A stretch of DNA of 64,000 nt from B10-G9 sp964481465 (lineage in GTDB: Bacteria; Chloroflexota; Anaerolineae; Anaerolineales; UBA11858): positions 124,001 through 188,000 of the forward strand of contig CAYZTL010000007.1 in the NCBI GenBank assembly GCA_964481465.1, in the 5' to 3' direction. Under the pieces are notes generated by a model that worked only from the letters and a program-made list of their open reading frames with translations, searched no databases and was not told the origin of the DNA. A program made the translations under genes and the position numbers. Below, piece after piece: positions 31,975-40,443 of this stretch (positions are counted from its first letter, which is position 1; each line of letters opens with the position of its first letter).

Positions 31975-33176
31975 CGTCGATACCTCTTTCTGCCGGCTTG
32001 GTCTTTATAGTATTGTTTATGGGACTTTCGACCCACAGAAACTCCCCTTTTCCGTCGTTCCCGGAGGATCAACTCCGTTAATAATTCCTGTTCTTCTCGC
32101 TGGACGACCGCGATCTCGTGGGCGCGATGCAGCAAATAAGGATACCCCATTCCTCCCATCACGCGACATTGATGATTGAGGAGGGCATGCAGGCAATCCA
32201 ATTTGTCCCCGTTTTCTGCAACCCAAGCTGGGACCTCAACTCTCGCCAACCAGGGATGGCTCGGAATGCCGACATTGAGATAAAAGAAATGCAAAGCGAT
32301 CTCAGCAGTGTAATCCGAGCTGGAATATGCTTGGATGCCAAAGACAGCGGAGCGCTCCCCAGGTGGTAAAAGATTGGCATATAAATCGACATCCGAAACC
32401 CCTTGAAAAGGGCGGTACTGGTTTATCTTACCTATCTCATCCTCCGGCAATGTCGCGATTTCCAGCAAGCGGACCACGTAATCCGCCCTCGGTTTATCGA
32501 CATAACCAGCCGTAATCGCCTTCAACCGACACAGGTCGTGAAGCGTATCCCGATACCGTTTCAACCCCTCGCGAAAGGCTTTTGAACGGCCCCCGCCCCG
32601 ATCATGCGACTCCCACAACTCCAACGGCCCATCGGTAAGCGTGACCAAAGGGATCCCCTTTTTCCCTTTGTCGATCAAAGAACCGGCTTTGATGGCCATG
32701 AACTCCCTTTCCGCGACGTCCCGCTCCAAGGCCACCTGACCCCTGGACACCAGGCCGTGCGTGTCGTATACATCCTCCTCAAACCGGAGTCTTGTCTCAA
32801 TGAACGTTTGGGGGGGATGGTCACGATGAATGTCGGACCATATTCCCCCTACGTTCACCAGGTAATACTGAACGGAAGCATGAGGATCGGGATTGATTTG
32901 GGAGCCGTCAACGGCCAATATCCTGGCTTTGTCTGGTGCAGCGGGAGCATCAAAGCTGGCAGTGAGTGGATCTCCTCGGGGATTGGCACACCTTAGGGCC
33001 GGGTCCTGATGGGCGACCCTTTCCACTTTCTCCCGCAAACGAGAAGTTTGTTCTGCAAACTCGCGAAGCAAACCCCTCGCCTGTCCCCGGATTTCTTTCA
33101 GGTGATTTTCCCTGGCCACCGCTCGCTGACCTAAATCCCTAACCTGGGGCTGCAGCTGTTCGTAATTCAAACTCAA
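31971..33176 (-). CDS. nurA: NurA-family 5'-3' nuclease
   Basis: A 401-residue NurA nuclease. The first metal Asp lies in ILAVDGSQINPDPH, then come VTLTDGPLELW and a C-terminal VEVPAWVAENGDKLDCLHALLNHQCRVMGGMGYPYLLHRAHE. N-terminal coiled-coil-like helices (about 5-60) precede the domain. I place the start at TTG 33176: GAGGAGGG lies 6 bases upstream and the promoter (TTGTCA, 17, TACAAT) would begin transcription near 33201, so the ATG at 33263 could not be transcribed from it. It is first of the three-gene resection operon. Confidence 0.87.
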   Translation of the reverse strand: MSLNYEQLQPQVRDLGQRAVARENHLKEIRGQARGLLREFAEQTSRLREKVERVAHQDPALRCANPRGDPLTASFDAPAAPDKARILAVDGSQINPDPHASVQYYLVNVGGIWSDIHRDHPPQTFIETRLRFEEDVYDTHGLVSRGQVALERDVAEREFMAIKAGSLIDKGKKGIPLVTLTDGPLELWESHDRGGGRSKAFREGLKRYRDTLHDLCRLKAITAGYVDKPRADYVVRLLEIATLPEDEIGKINQYRPFQGVSDVDLYANLLPPGERSAVFGIQAYSSSDYTAEIALHFFYLNVGIPSHPWLARVEVPAWVAENGDKLDCLHALLNHQCRVMGGMGYPYLLHRAHEIAVVQREEQELLTELILRERRKRGVSVGRKSHKQYYKDQAGRKRYRR

Positions 33177-33207
33177 GGATAACCCTCCTCGAACATTTGT
33201 TTCAAGT

Positions 33208-33236
33208 ATTGTACAAAAGAGCGTTGCTTTTGACAA
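33208..33236 (-). promoter_or_regulatory. nurA operon promoter
   Basis: On the minus strand TTGTCA (33236-33231), a 17-base spacer and TACAAT (33213-33208). The expected start near 33201 leaves a short leader with GAGGAGGG before the TTG start codon. Confidence 0.7.
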
Positions 33237-33341
33237 GTTTATCAGAAGACACGAACCCCCCAATTCTGGTTATCCCCATTTCTCCACTCCCTGATCAAGG
33301 ATGTAGATCGCATGATATATTGTCCAACACAAACAGATATA

Positions 33342-33371
33342 TTGACAAAACCCGGGGATCGTTCCTACACT
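33342..33371 (+). promoter_or_regulatory. promoter of the SIMPL gene
   Basis: TTGACA (33342-33347), 18-base spacer, TACACT (33366-33371). A start near 33378 gives a leader of about 175 bases before the SIMPL ATG. Confidence 0.6.
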
Positions 33372-33383
33372 GAAAATCCAAGC

Positions 33384-33392
33384 TTATCCACA
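33384..33392 (+). promoter_or_regulatory. DnaA box in the SIMPL leader
   Basis: A perfect TTATCCACA lies about 6-14 bases after the expected transcription start. DnaA bound here could repress the promoter. Single 9-mers also occur by chance, so this is a motif match only. Confidence 0.4.
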
Positions 33393-33554
33393 ACAGCCGG
33401 ACTAAAGGGGATATCTCAGTGTGCGGCCGAACAAAGAGAAATGATCAGCTCACAAAATCGATTATGCCTTCATGATGGAACAAAAATCACCCATTATGCG
33501 TCATATACATGAAAGGTTCACAAATATATATTTTTAACAGTTTTTGGAGGAAAC

Positions 33555-34274
33555 ATGGTTAACAAAAAATGGATTCTAATCGTGATCATGTTGGGATTGG
33601 TCCTCAGTGCCTGTCAAGCCAGTCCCATTGCAGTGGATTCTGAAGATCAACCTCGCTTGATCTCCGTCCAAGGCACAGGACAAGTTTCCCTTGATCCCAC
33701 ATTGGCCCGGATATCCGTCGGTGTTCAAACAGAGGATGAGAACGCCCAAGAAGCCGTCTCAATGAACAAGCAACGGGTGGAAAAGATCATGACGGTGCTG
33801 GGTGAATTTGGCATTCCAGCCGAGGATATGCAAACCGTGGATTTCAGCATCCGCCAGGAAGGAGACCGGGAACCAAAGGGGGAGATCAATGGAGAAACAC
33901 AGAAGACCTATGGGGTTTCCAATATCGTCCGCGTCACTCTACGGGACCTGGATCAACTTGGTTCCTTACTGGATGAAGTCGTCCAGGCAGGCGCCAATAC
34001 CATTCATGGCATCCAGTTCGATGCTGAAAACAAAGAAGAGGCGAACAAAAATGCCCTAGAATTGGCCATGAAAGACGCCCGTGCCCGGGCGGAGGCGATT
34101 GCTGGAACTGCAGATATCCAGCTTGGAAAAGTGTACCGTGTGGAAACCTTTGGGGGAGGTCCTGTGTACGCAGAGAGGGAACTCGCTGAAAAAGCCGCAG
34201 CTGCGGTGCCGATTTCCCCCGGACAAATGGATATCGAGGTAAGGGTGAATGTCAGCTATATGATCGAGAAATAG
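33555..34274 (+). CDS. SIMPL-domain (DUF541) lipoprotein
   Basis: A 239-residue protein with a signal peptide ending in LVLSAC (Cys about 22) and one SIMPL domain: SVQGTGQVSLDPTLARISVGVQTE, the central GVSNIVRVTLRDLDQLGSLLDEVVQAGAN.IHGIQF, and ARARAEAIAGTADIQLGKV. SIMPL proteins form barrel-like oligomers at the envelope and are linked to oxidative-stress tolerance in some bacteria. The role here is unknown. GGAGG lies 6 bases before the ATG. A strong terminator follows, so it is monocistronic. Confidence 0.9.
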   Translation: MVNKKWILIVIMLGLVLSACQASPIAVDSEDQPRLISVQGTGQVSLDPTLARISVGVQTEDENAQEAVSMNKQRVEKIMTVLGEFGIPAEDMQTVDFSIRQEGDREPKGEINGETQKTYGVSNIVRVTLRDLDQLGSLLDEVVQAGANTIHGIQFDAENKEEANKNALELAMKDARARAEAIAGTADIQLGKVYRVETFGGGPVYAERELAEKAAAAVPISPGQMDIEVRVNVSYMIEK

Positions 34275-34327
34275 ATCGCAATGATCCACTGAACCAATCA
34301 GTGAATTCACCCTTTCAACGAAGACAC

Positions 34328-34369
34328 AGCCCCTTGAAAATGTCGATCCCCTTCAAGGGGCTGATTTTT
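34328..34369 (+). terminator. Rho-independent terminator of the SIMPL gene
   Basis: AGCCCCTTGAA (34328-34338) pairs with 34352-34362 and is followed by GATTTTTT. Confidence 0.85.
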
Positions 34370-34443
34370 TGGAGACCTTCATAACAGAGATCAACGCCCA
34401 CGAAGGGGTCCTCTTCGCTTCCCCCTTTATCCCCTCACCGCTG

Positions 34444-34461
34444 TGGTATAAATAGGTACCA
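34444..34461 (+). promoter_or_regulatory. extended -10 promoter, probably leaderless
   Basis: TG, one base, then TATAAA (34447-34452), with the ATG of the next gene 8 bases later. No ribosome-binding site is present. The layout matches that upstream of DUF951. Confidence 0.5.
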
Positions 34462-35363
34462 TGACGGAGAGATACATCTTCCACCCACCCCGCAAAAAAG
34501 GAAGCGTTTTCCACATCCTGATCATCGCCGCCTCGACTGGTTTTGGCATTTGGGGGATATGGCAGACTGCAAATGCGGAGGTCGCACCTCAGCTGTTGAT
34601 CTACCTCACACCGATCCTCCTTTTCCTGCTCCTCGTCCCTTTCCTGATCTATCGATTCTACGCCTTACACCGCTCCCAATATGTCCTCGAGCGGGATGGG
34701 CTCACCCTTAAGTGGGGGTGGCGTACGGAAACGATCCCCATGGATCAAATAGAATGGGTTCACCGCGCTGAGAATTTAGACACCCCTATCAAATTGCCGC
34801 TTATCCGCTGGCCAGGATCCGTGGTAGGCAGGAGGTGGTTTACCCGGGGTCCCACCATCGAATTCCTAGCAGCCCGAGGAGACCCACTGGTTGTCATCGC
34901 TGGTGATGAAGGCTATTACGCGATCTCCCCTTTGAAGACCGACGCGTTTATTGACACGTATCACCACCTTACCGAGCTTGGATCTCTAAACCCTCTGCAT
35001 TCGCAAGACACCCGCCCCACATTCCTTATCACCCAACTCTGGAAACAGCGCCTGAACCTAATCATCACCCTCGCAGGGCTGGGTCTTGTTTTGTCCCTTT
35101 ACCTTTGGACGTTATTTGTCATTGCCAATAGAGATGATATTTCCCTTGGTTTTTCCCCGCAAGGCACCCCCCATCAACCTTTGCCCAGCATCCGGCTCAT
35201 CCTCCTCCCCATCCTGTACACCATTTCATACATTGGAAACCTGGTTATCGGTCTATTCCTCTACCGCAGAGAAAGGAACCGGCGTTTGGCTTACTTCCTG
35301 TGGGGCAGCAGTGTGATCATTGGTTTGGTTTTCCACATCAGCATGTACTTTATCACCACTTAA
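34461..35363 (+). CDS. bacterial PH-domain membrane protein
   Basis: A 300-residue membrane protein. Two hydrophobic helices (about 17-65) are followed by a bPH-like soluble segment (SQYVLERDGLTLKWGWRTETIPMDQIEWVHRAEN) of the YdbS/DUF304 type, then two to four more helices (about 195-298). The family's role is not established. It lies 63 bases upstream of a DUF92 gene on the same strand, with DnaA boxes in the gap. Confidence 0.75.
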   Translation: MTERYIFHPPRKKGSVFHILIIAASTGFGIWGIWQTANAEVAPQLLIYLTPILLFLLLVPFLIYRFYALHRSQYVLERDGLTLKWGWRTETIPMDQIEWVHRAENLDTPIKLPLIRWPGSVVGRRWFTRGPTIEFLAARGDPLVVIAGDEGYYAISPLKTDAFIDTYHHLTELGSLNPLHSQDTRPTFLITQLWKQRLNLIITLAGLGLVLSLYLWTLFVIANRDDISLGFSPQGTPHQPLPSIRLILLPILYTISYIGNLVIGLFLYRRERNRRLAYFLWGSSVIIGLVFHISMYFITT

Positions 35364-35370
35364 CAGCCCT

Positions 35371-35421
35371 CTTTCCACAAGATTCCCCCACTTATCCACA
35401 GTTATTTAAAACTTATCCACA
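35371..35421 (+). promoter_or_regulatory. array of DnaA boxes with 21-base spacing
   Basis: Two perfect TTATCCACA boxes start at 35392 and 35413. A degenerate CTTTCCACA starts at 35371, and another weak one (TTATCACCA) at 35350 overlaps the end of the upstream gene. All four starts are exactly 21 bases apart, which is two helical turns, so bound proteins would face one side. The second and third boxes lie within 35 bases of the DUF92 start. Confidence 0.6.
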
Positions 35422-35426
35422 AAGTT

Positions 35427-36230
35427 ATGCAGATCATATTCGGTTTTACGCTGGCGCTGGCCATCAGTTGGGGAGCATGGAAAATGCGCTTGTTAACGAG
35501 AAAAGGAATGTGGGCAGCAGCCTCCCTGGGAGGTCTCATCTTTAGCTCCGGCAGCCTTCCATGGAGTGCGCCCATCATAAGTTTCTTTTTCTCCTCAAGC
35601 CTTTTATCCCTGGTCCATAAGCGCTTGGATGTAGAAAATATCCCGTCCGGCGAAAATCATCGGACCAGGGATTGGGGACAAGTAGTCGCAAACGGTGGGA
35701 TAGGCGCTGTTCTGGCAATCATCGCTTCCTTTGATAAACAATGGCAATGGCCGATAATCGCCTATGCCGGAGCCATAGCGGCGGTCACCGCAGACACCTG
35801 GGCCACTGAACTGGGTGCGCTGAGTTCTCATAAACCCCGGTTAATCACCTCTTGGAAAGTGGTAGAACCGGGAACGTCTGGAGGGGTCACACCGCTGGGG
35901 ACTCTTTCCTCCCTTGCCGGATCCGTCATTATGGCCTTAGTAAGCATGCTCGTCTTCCCGAATTTACCTTCAGGGAGACTCATCCTCACTGTTACGATCG
36001 CTGGACTGCTGGGTTCTTTTTTGGATTCCGTACTGGGTGCCTCTCTCCAAGCCATGTATTTCTGCCCACGCTGCATAAAAGAAACCGAACGGCATCCCCA
36101 GCACAGCTGCCAAACGCCCACGGTCTACACACGGGGGTGGGGTTGGTTGAACAATGACAGGGTAAATTTTCTCTCCTCCGTAGTGGGTTCTGTGATTTGC
36201 GTCCTCCTCTGGCACCTCTTTCCATCCTGA
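35427..36230 (+). CDS. DUF92 family integral membrane protein
   Basis: A 267-residue multi-pass protein. The family core is clear: YAGAIAAVTADTWATELGAL, then VVEPGTSGGVTPLGTLSSLAGS, and GSFLDSVLGASLQ with a late WLNNDRVNFLSS. In plants a relative (VTE6) is a phytyl-phosphate kinase, and bacterial members are thought to phosphorylate isoprenoid-like alcohols (family knowledge, not proved here). The UbiA prenyltransferase at 59.5 kb is not linked. The start ATG lies 5 bases past a DnaA box and has no clear ribosome site. Confidence 0.88.
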   Translation: MQIIFGFTLALAISWGAWKMRLLTRKGMWAAASLGGLIFSSGSLPWSAPIISFFFSSSLLSLVHKRLDVENIPSGENHRTRDWGQVVANGGIGAVLAIIASFDKQWQWPIIAYAGAIAAVTADTWATELGALSSHKPRLITSWKVVEPGTSGGVTPLGTLSSLAGSVIMALVSMLVFPNLPSGRLILTVTIAGLLGSFLDSVLGASLQAMYFCPRCIKETERHPQHSCQTPTVYTRGWGWLNNDRVNFLSSVVGSVICVLLWHLFPS

Positions 36231-36286
36231 ACGCGTTATCTGGTACACTATAGCGAGTTAATCTACTTAGAAGGTTCAGAATTATT

Positions 36287-38158
36287 ATGGCCCTGGATAT
36301 GTGGCTGACCTTAGGAATCTTAGGGGGAGCAATCGTCCTCTTCATCACGGAGTGGATTCGGGTTGATCTAGTCGCCATCGCCGTGGTCATCAGCCTTATG
36401 CTGACCGGGATCCTTTCTCCAGAAGAAGCTTTGGCCGGTTTTTCCAGCCCCATTGTAGTTACAGTGGCAGCCCTCTTTATAGTCGGCGGAGCGGTCATGA
36501 AAACAGGCTTAGCCGATACGATAAGCCGTCGCATTATCCAGCTTGCCGGGCAGAGTAAAATTCGACTGATGGTCATCATCATGGGAACCGTGGCTTTAAT
36601 GTCCGGATTTATAAGCGACACAGGTACCGTAGCTGTGATGGCACCGGCGATCATCAGTTTAGGCTTGAAAAAAGATATCAACCCTTCCAAACTCCTTCTT
36701 CCCGTCTCTTTCAGCGCTTTATTGGGGGGCGCAATGACCCTGATCGGCACACCCCCGAATATTATCGTCAGCGATTTGCTGGCGAATAGTGGGTACACCC
36801 CCTTTCGCTTCTTCGATTTCACCCCCATTGGTCTCACCGTTCTCCTGACCGGTATCGCGTTCATCATCCTCACGGATCCCTGGCTGCTGCCCGATCGTGA
36901 ACCGACCACAAAAATCCAACGCGTAGAGACCCCCGAAGAGATCGTTCAATTGTATAAACTACCTGAAGATCTCTATCGCTTACGCGTCCGGTCCCCTTCC
37001 CCTCTGGTAGGAAAGACGCTGCAAAGCGTCGATCTCCGCAATAAGTACCAGATCACAGTATTGGAAATATTGCGCAAACCAAAAGTTCGACCCCTCGCAA
37101 AAATGGGAGAAAGGCGGCTGGTGCTGGAAGAGGAAACACAAAACATCCTGCCTTCCCCAAAGACCAATATCCAGCAGGATGACATTCTCATCTGCCAGGG
37201 AAAATCCGAAGACATTATCCACGCAGCGGCAAGTTTGAATCTGGGCGTCCAACCTGCCCACGCGGAAGATAAGCAGGGGCTGGTGAACAATGAAGCGGGA
37301 GTGGCGGAAGTCCTCCTCCCTCCCCGCTCAAACTTGATCGGGAAAACATTGGTGACATCCCAGTTCGGAAGCAGGTACCATCTGACAGTTCTTGGTATTA
37401 ACCGACCCGGCACGAAAGAGGAACTCCCTCTCAAGGAAACCCCCCTTCAATTTGGAGATACCCTCATCGTCCAAGGACCGTGGAAGGACATTCACGACCT
37501 GCGGAATAAACAGCGGGATTTCATCATCATCGGTGAGCCGGAAACCATGCGGGGGCCAATCTCACAATCCAAAATGCTGTGGGCATTGTTGATATTGGCT
37601 GGGATGTTGGTCATGTTGGTCACCAATTGGATCCCCATCACCACTGCAGCCCTTTTGGCCGGTTTTTTGATGATCATGGCGGGTTGCTTACAAGCGAAAG
37701 ACGCTTATGATACAGTGGATTGGAAGAGCATCATCCTCATCGCTGGCATGCTCCCGATGACCACAGCCCTTCAGAAAGTTAGTTTAGTCCAAGTCAGTGT
37801 GGAATGGCTGGCCAATACCTTGGGGTCCATGGGCCCGTACTTTATCCTATCGACCCTGTTTCTACTTACTTCGCTTTTCACCCAGGTGATTTCCAACACA
37901 GCGACCACGGTCCTCATCGCCCCCATCGCGCTTTCCCTTTCCCAAAATCTTGGATACCAACCCCAAGCTTTCCTGATGCTGGTTGCCATCGCCGCCTCCA
38001 CCGCCTTCGCATCTCCCGTTTCTTCCCCGGTCAATACACTGGTCATGGGCGCAGGCGATTACCGCTTCAGCGACTACCTTAGGGTGGGAGGCCCGCTCAT
38101 TTTGGTGGTCCTGCTTGTCTCTGTGTTGGTCCTGCCACTAATCTGGCCCTTATATTAA
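36287..38158 (+). CDS. SLC13-type anion permease with two RCK_C domains
   Basis: A 623-residue transporter. Membrane helices cover about 1-215 and 430-623. Between them lie two TrkA/RCK C-terminal regulatory domains (about 225-305 and 325-410; ARVRSPSPLVGKTLQSVDLRN-like and LPPRSNLIGKTLVTSQFGSRY). The GGAMTLIGTPPNIIVSDLL and ISNTATTVLIAPIA helical hairpins hold the family's substrate/sodium sites. Members carry sulfate, dicarboxylates or other anions. The substrate is not known here. A promoter-like TACACTATA lies about 40 bases upstream. Confidence 0.88.
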   Translation: MALDMWLTLGILGGAIVLFITEWIRVDLVAIAVVISLMLTGILSPEEALAGFSSPIVVTVAALFIVGGAVMKTGLADTISRRIIQLAGQSKIRLMVIIMGTVALMSGFISDTGTVAVMAPAIISLGLKKDINPSKLLLPVSFSALLGGAMTLIGTPPNIIVSDLLANSGYTPFRFFDFTPIGLTVLLTGIAFIILTDPWLLPDREPTTKIQRVETPEEIVQLYKLPEDLYRLRVRSPSPLVGKTLQSVDLRNKYQITVLEILRKPKVRPLAKMGERRLVLEEETQNILPSPKTNIQQDDILICQGKSEDIIHAAASLNLGVQPAHAEDKQGLVNNEAGVAEVLLPPRSNLIGKTLVTSQFGSRYHLTVLGINRPGTKEELPLKETPLQFGDTLIVQGPWKDIHDLRNKQRDFIIIGEPETMRGPISQSKMLWALLILAGMLVMLVTNWIPITTAALLAGFLMIMAGCLQAKDAYDTVDWKSIILIAGMLPMTTALQKVSLVQVSVEWLANTLGSMGPYFILSTLFLLTSLFTQVISNTATTVLIAPIALSLSQNLGYQPQAFLMLVAIAASTAFASPVSSPVNTLVMGAGDYRFSDYLRVGGPLILVVLLVSVLVLPLIWPLY

Positions 38159-38165
38159 AAAAATT

Positions 38166-38192
38166 CGCCTGGCTTCTTGAAGAAACCAGGCG
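38166..38192 (-). terminator. Rho-independent terminator of lysS
   Basis: CGCCTGG (38166-38172) pairs with 38186-38192, with extra pairing in the loop. On the minus strand it is followed by AATTTTTTT. Confidence 0.85.
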
Positions 38193-38212
38193 GTAATCAC
38201 CTGAGCGCTTTC

Positions 38213-39730
38213 TCACTCCCCTTTTCCACGCAAATGGGGAAACAGGAGGACTTCACGAATGCTGTGCTTGTCGGTCAGCAGCATGACCAGGCGGTCAATC
38301 CCCATCCCAAATCCCCCATTGGGCGGCATACCATAGCGCATGGCTCGCAGATAATCCTCATCCATGGGATGCCGCTCTTCATCATCCTCATCATAGGATC
38401 GGCCCATCTCTAAAAAGCGCTCTTCTTGGTCCAAGGGATCATTGAGCTCTGTGAACGCGTTGCAGATTTCCATCCCCCCGATAAACCCTTCAAATCTCTC
38501 TACGGTTTGGGGATCGTCCTTTTTACTTTTCGCCAAGGGAGAGATTTCCCGAGGATAGTCGTACACAAAGGTGGGCTGGATCAGGTTTGGCTCTAAGTAC
38601 TGCCCAATGAGATCATCAATTAACTTCCCCCGCGAGTCATTCGGGTTGAACTCGATCTCAAGCTCCTTCATGGCCTTCGCCAGGCTGTCTCCCACCTCAT
38701 GCTCTTTGATATCAATTCCCGTCGCGTCCAAAAGCGCGTCCCGCAATACCACACGTTCCCAGGGGATATCAAAATGGATCTCCTCGCCCTGATAGGTGAT
38801 CGTTCGCCCCCCCATGACCTCATCTATCACATAGGCGACCATCTCCTCGGTGAGATCCATGACATCGAAATAGTCAGCATACGCCCAATAAAACTCGATC
38901 TGCGTGAATTCGGGATTGTGCTTAAATGAAACGCCCTCGTTCCGGAAATCCCGCCCGATCTCATAGACACGCTCAAATCCCCCCACCAGCAAACGTTTCA
39001 GATAGAGCTCAAAGGAAATCCGCAGATATAAATGTTGTTTGAGTTGCTCATGATAGGTGGTAAAAGGTCGGGCTGCTGCCCCTCCGTAAATCGGCTGCAG
39101 GATGGGCGTTTCAACCTCCAGGAATCCTCGCTCATCCAGAAACGACTGCAAAGCCCGGATGGTCGCGGTGCGGGTGCGGAATATGGTTCTCACATCCTGG
39201 TTGACTGCTAAATCCGCATACCGCTGCCGGTAGCGTGTTTCCGGATCTGCTAAGCCGGCATGTTGAATCACTTCCCCATTCACGACTTCATCTTTGGCAG
39301 CCGGCAAAGGGGAGATGGCTTTGGAGATCATCTTGAAAGAAGAAACCGAAAGGGTGATCTCGCCAGATCGGGTACGAAAGATCTCCCCCTTCACCTGCAC
39401 AAAATCGCCCAAATCGAAATATTGGTTGAAAAAATCAACCTGTTCCTCACCCAAAGCATCCGCTCTTAAAAAGAGTTGAATCTGATTCGTGCCATCTTCG
39501 ATGTCCGCAAAAGTGATCTTCCCCATGGGCCGTATAGACCGCAGCCGGCCTACAAGCGTGGCCTGGATGGGTTCAGCATCTTCCAGATCCTCCACTTTTT
39601 TAAATGCCTGCAGGGCTTCTTGCGCGGTGTGCGTTCGCTCCACGCGGTTGGGATAGGGATCCACGCCCATTTCGCGAAGTTCTCTTAATTTCTCCAAACG
39701 GATCTTTTCTAGTTTTGTGTATTCTGCCAT
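38213..39730 (-). CDS. lysS: lysyl-tRNA synthetase (class II)
   Basis: A 505-residue class II LysRS. The N-terminal OB fold includes VGRLRSIRPMGKITFADI. Motif 2 is FRNEGVSFKHNPEFTQIEFYWAY. Motif 3 is GGFGMGIDRLVMLLT close to the C-terminus. The start is the ATG at 39730 (MAEYTKLEK) with AGGGAAGG upstream. Charges tRNA-Lys. greA lies directly upstream on the same strand, separated by a terminator hairpin, an arrangement seen in other bacteria. Confidence 0.96.
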   Translation of the reverse strand: MAEYTKLEKIRLEKLRELREMGVDPYPNRVERTHTAQEALQAFKKVEDLEDAEPIQATLVGRLRSIRPMGKITFADIEDGTNQIQLFLRADALGEEQVDFFNQYFDLGDFVQVKGEIFRTRSGEITLSVSSFKMISKAISPLPAAKDEVVNGEVIQHAGLADPETRYRQRYADLAVNQDVRTIFRTRTATIRALQSFLDERGFLEVETPILQPIYGGAAARPFTTYHEQLKQHLYLRISFELYLKRLLVGGFERVYEIGRDFRNEGVSFKHNPEFTQIEFYWAYADYFDVMDLTEEMVAYVIDEVMGGRTITYQGEEIHFDIPWERVVLRDALLDATGIDIKEHEVGDSLAKAMKELEIEFNPNDSRGKLIDDLIGQYLEPNLIQPTFVYDYPREISPLAKSKKDDPQTVERFEGFIGGMEICNAFTELNDPLDQEERFLEMGRSYDEDDEERHPMDEDYLRAMRYGMPPNGGFGMGIDRLVMLLTDKHSIREVLLFPHLRGKGE

Positions 39731-39753
39731 CAGACCTTCCCTCATATTAAAAA

Positions 39754-39780
39754 CCCCGTGCGGAATTCACGCGCACGGGG
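39754..39780 (-). terminator. terminator between greA and lysS
   Basis: CCCCGTGCG (39754-39762) pairs with 39772-39780. On the minus strand a TTTTTAAT run follows. It ends just before the lysS start, so it would stop or attenuate greA transcripts. Confidence 0.8.
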
Positions 39781-39801
39781 AATCGTTGACAGGGGTCAAA
39801 A

Positions 39802-40269
39802 TCAGGAAATTTTCTGAATTTTCACTGAAAACACCCCACCTGGGGCTAAGACATCCACTTCATCTCCCTTAGAATGCCCCAAGAGTGCACTTCCCAGGGG
39901 GGACTCATTGGAAATCTTCCCTTCAACGGGATCTGCTTCTGCCCGTCCGACGATGGTGAAGGTTTCTTTTTCGTTGTCCTGGTTCTTGATGGTCACCTTG
40001 GTCCCAATTTGAACCACATCTGTCTCAGAGAGATTCTTGACGATCTCTGCCTGGTTCAGGATGCCTTGCAGATACTGGATCCGCCCTTCCACAAAGGCTT
40101 GGGCGTTTTTCGCTGCCTCCACCTCCACATCAGCATCGACACCTAACGGGCTACCATCAAGCGCTTCACGAAGACGTTCGGCAACCTCTTGCCTTTTTTC
40201 GGTCTTCAGATATTCTAATTCCTTCTTTAGTTTATCATACCCTTCTTGGGTTAAATATGAGGGAGCCAT
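39802..40269 (-). CDS. greA: transcription elongation factor GreA
   Basis: A 155-residue GreA. It has the N-terminal coiled coil (YLTQEGYDKLKKELEYLKTEKRQEVAERLREAL) with the acidic tip near DVEVEAA, and a C-terminal FKBP-like domain (IVGRAEADPVEGKISNESPLGSALLGHSKGD). It rescues backtracked RNA polymerase by triggering transcript cleavage. The ribosome site is GAAAGAAGG. Confidence 0.96.
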   Translation of the reverse strand: MAPSYLTQEGYDKLKKELEYLKTEKRQEVAERLREALDGSPLGVDADVEVEAAKNAQAFVEGRIQYLQGILNQAEIVKNLSETDVVQIGTKVTIKNQDNEKETFTIVGRAEADPVEGKISNESPLGSALLGHSKGDEVDVLAPGGVFSVKIQKIS

Positions 40270-40443
40270 ACCTTCTTTCCTCTGTAACGGTTATGTCAAC
40301 CTAATTAACAGCAAAAGAGCTTTTATCAGAGTTTCACACTCCCAAAAGCCCTCTCATCGTGAAAGTGCGGCTATTCTATCATAACCATTCCAGAACTGCA
40401 AGACCGTCTATCTACAATTTTGAAACGTAATTTATAAGTTTTA

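Larger units (their letters stand above)
33177..33554. other. divergent promoter region nurA / SIMPL gene
   Basis: A 378-base gap with no gene. It holds a near-consensus promoter on each strand, a direct repeat GATATATTG at 33314-33322 and 33336-33344, and a perfect DnaA box at 33384-33392. These are listed separately. Confidence 0.65.

Noticed and set aside
35992..36909. 305-codon minus-strand open frame
   Set aside because: It overlaps DUF92 and the SLC13 permease, both with strong motifs.
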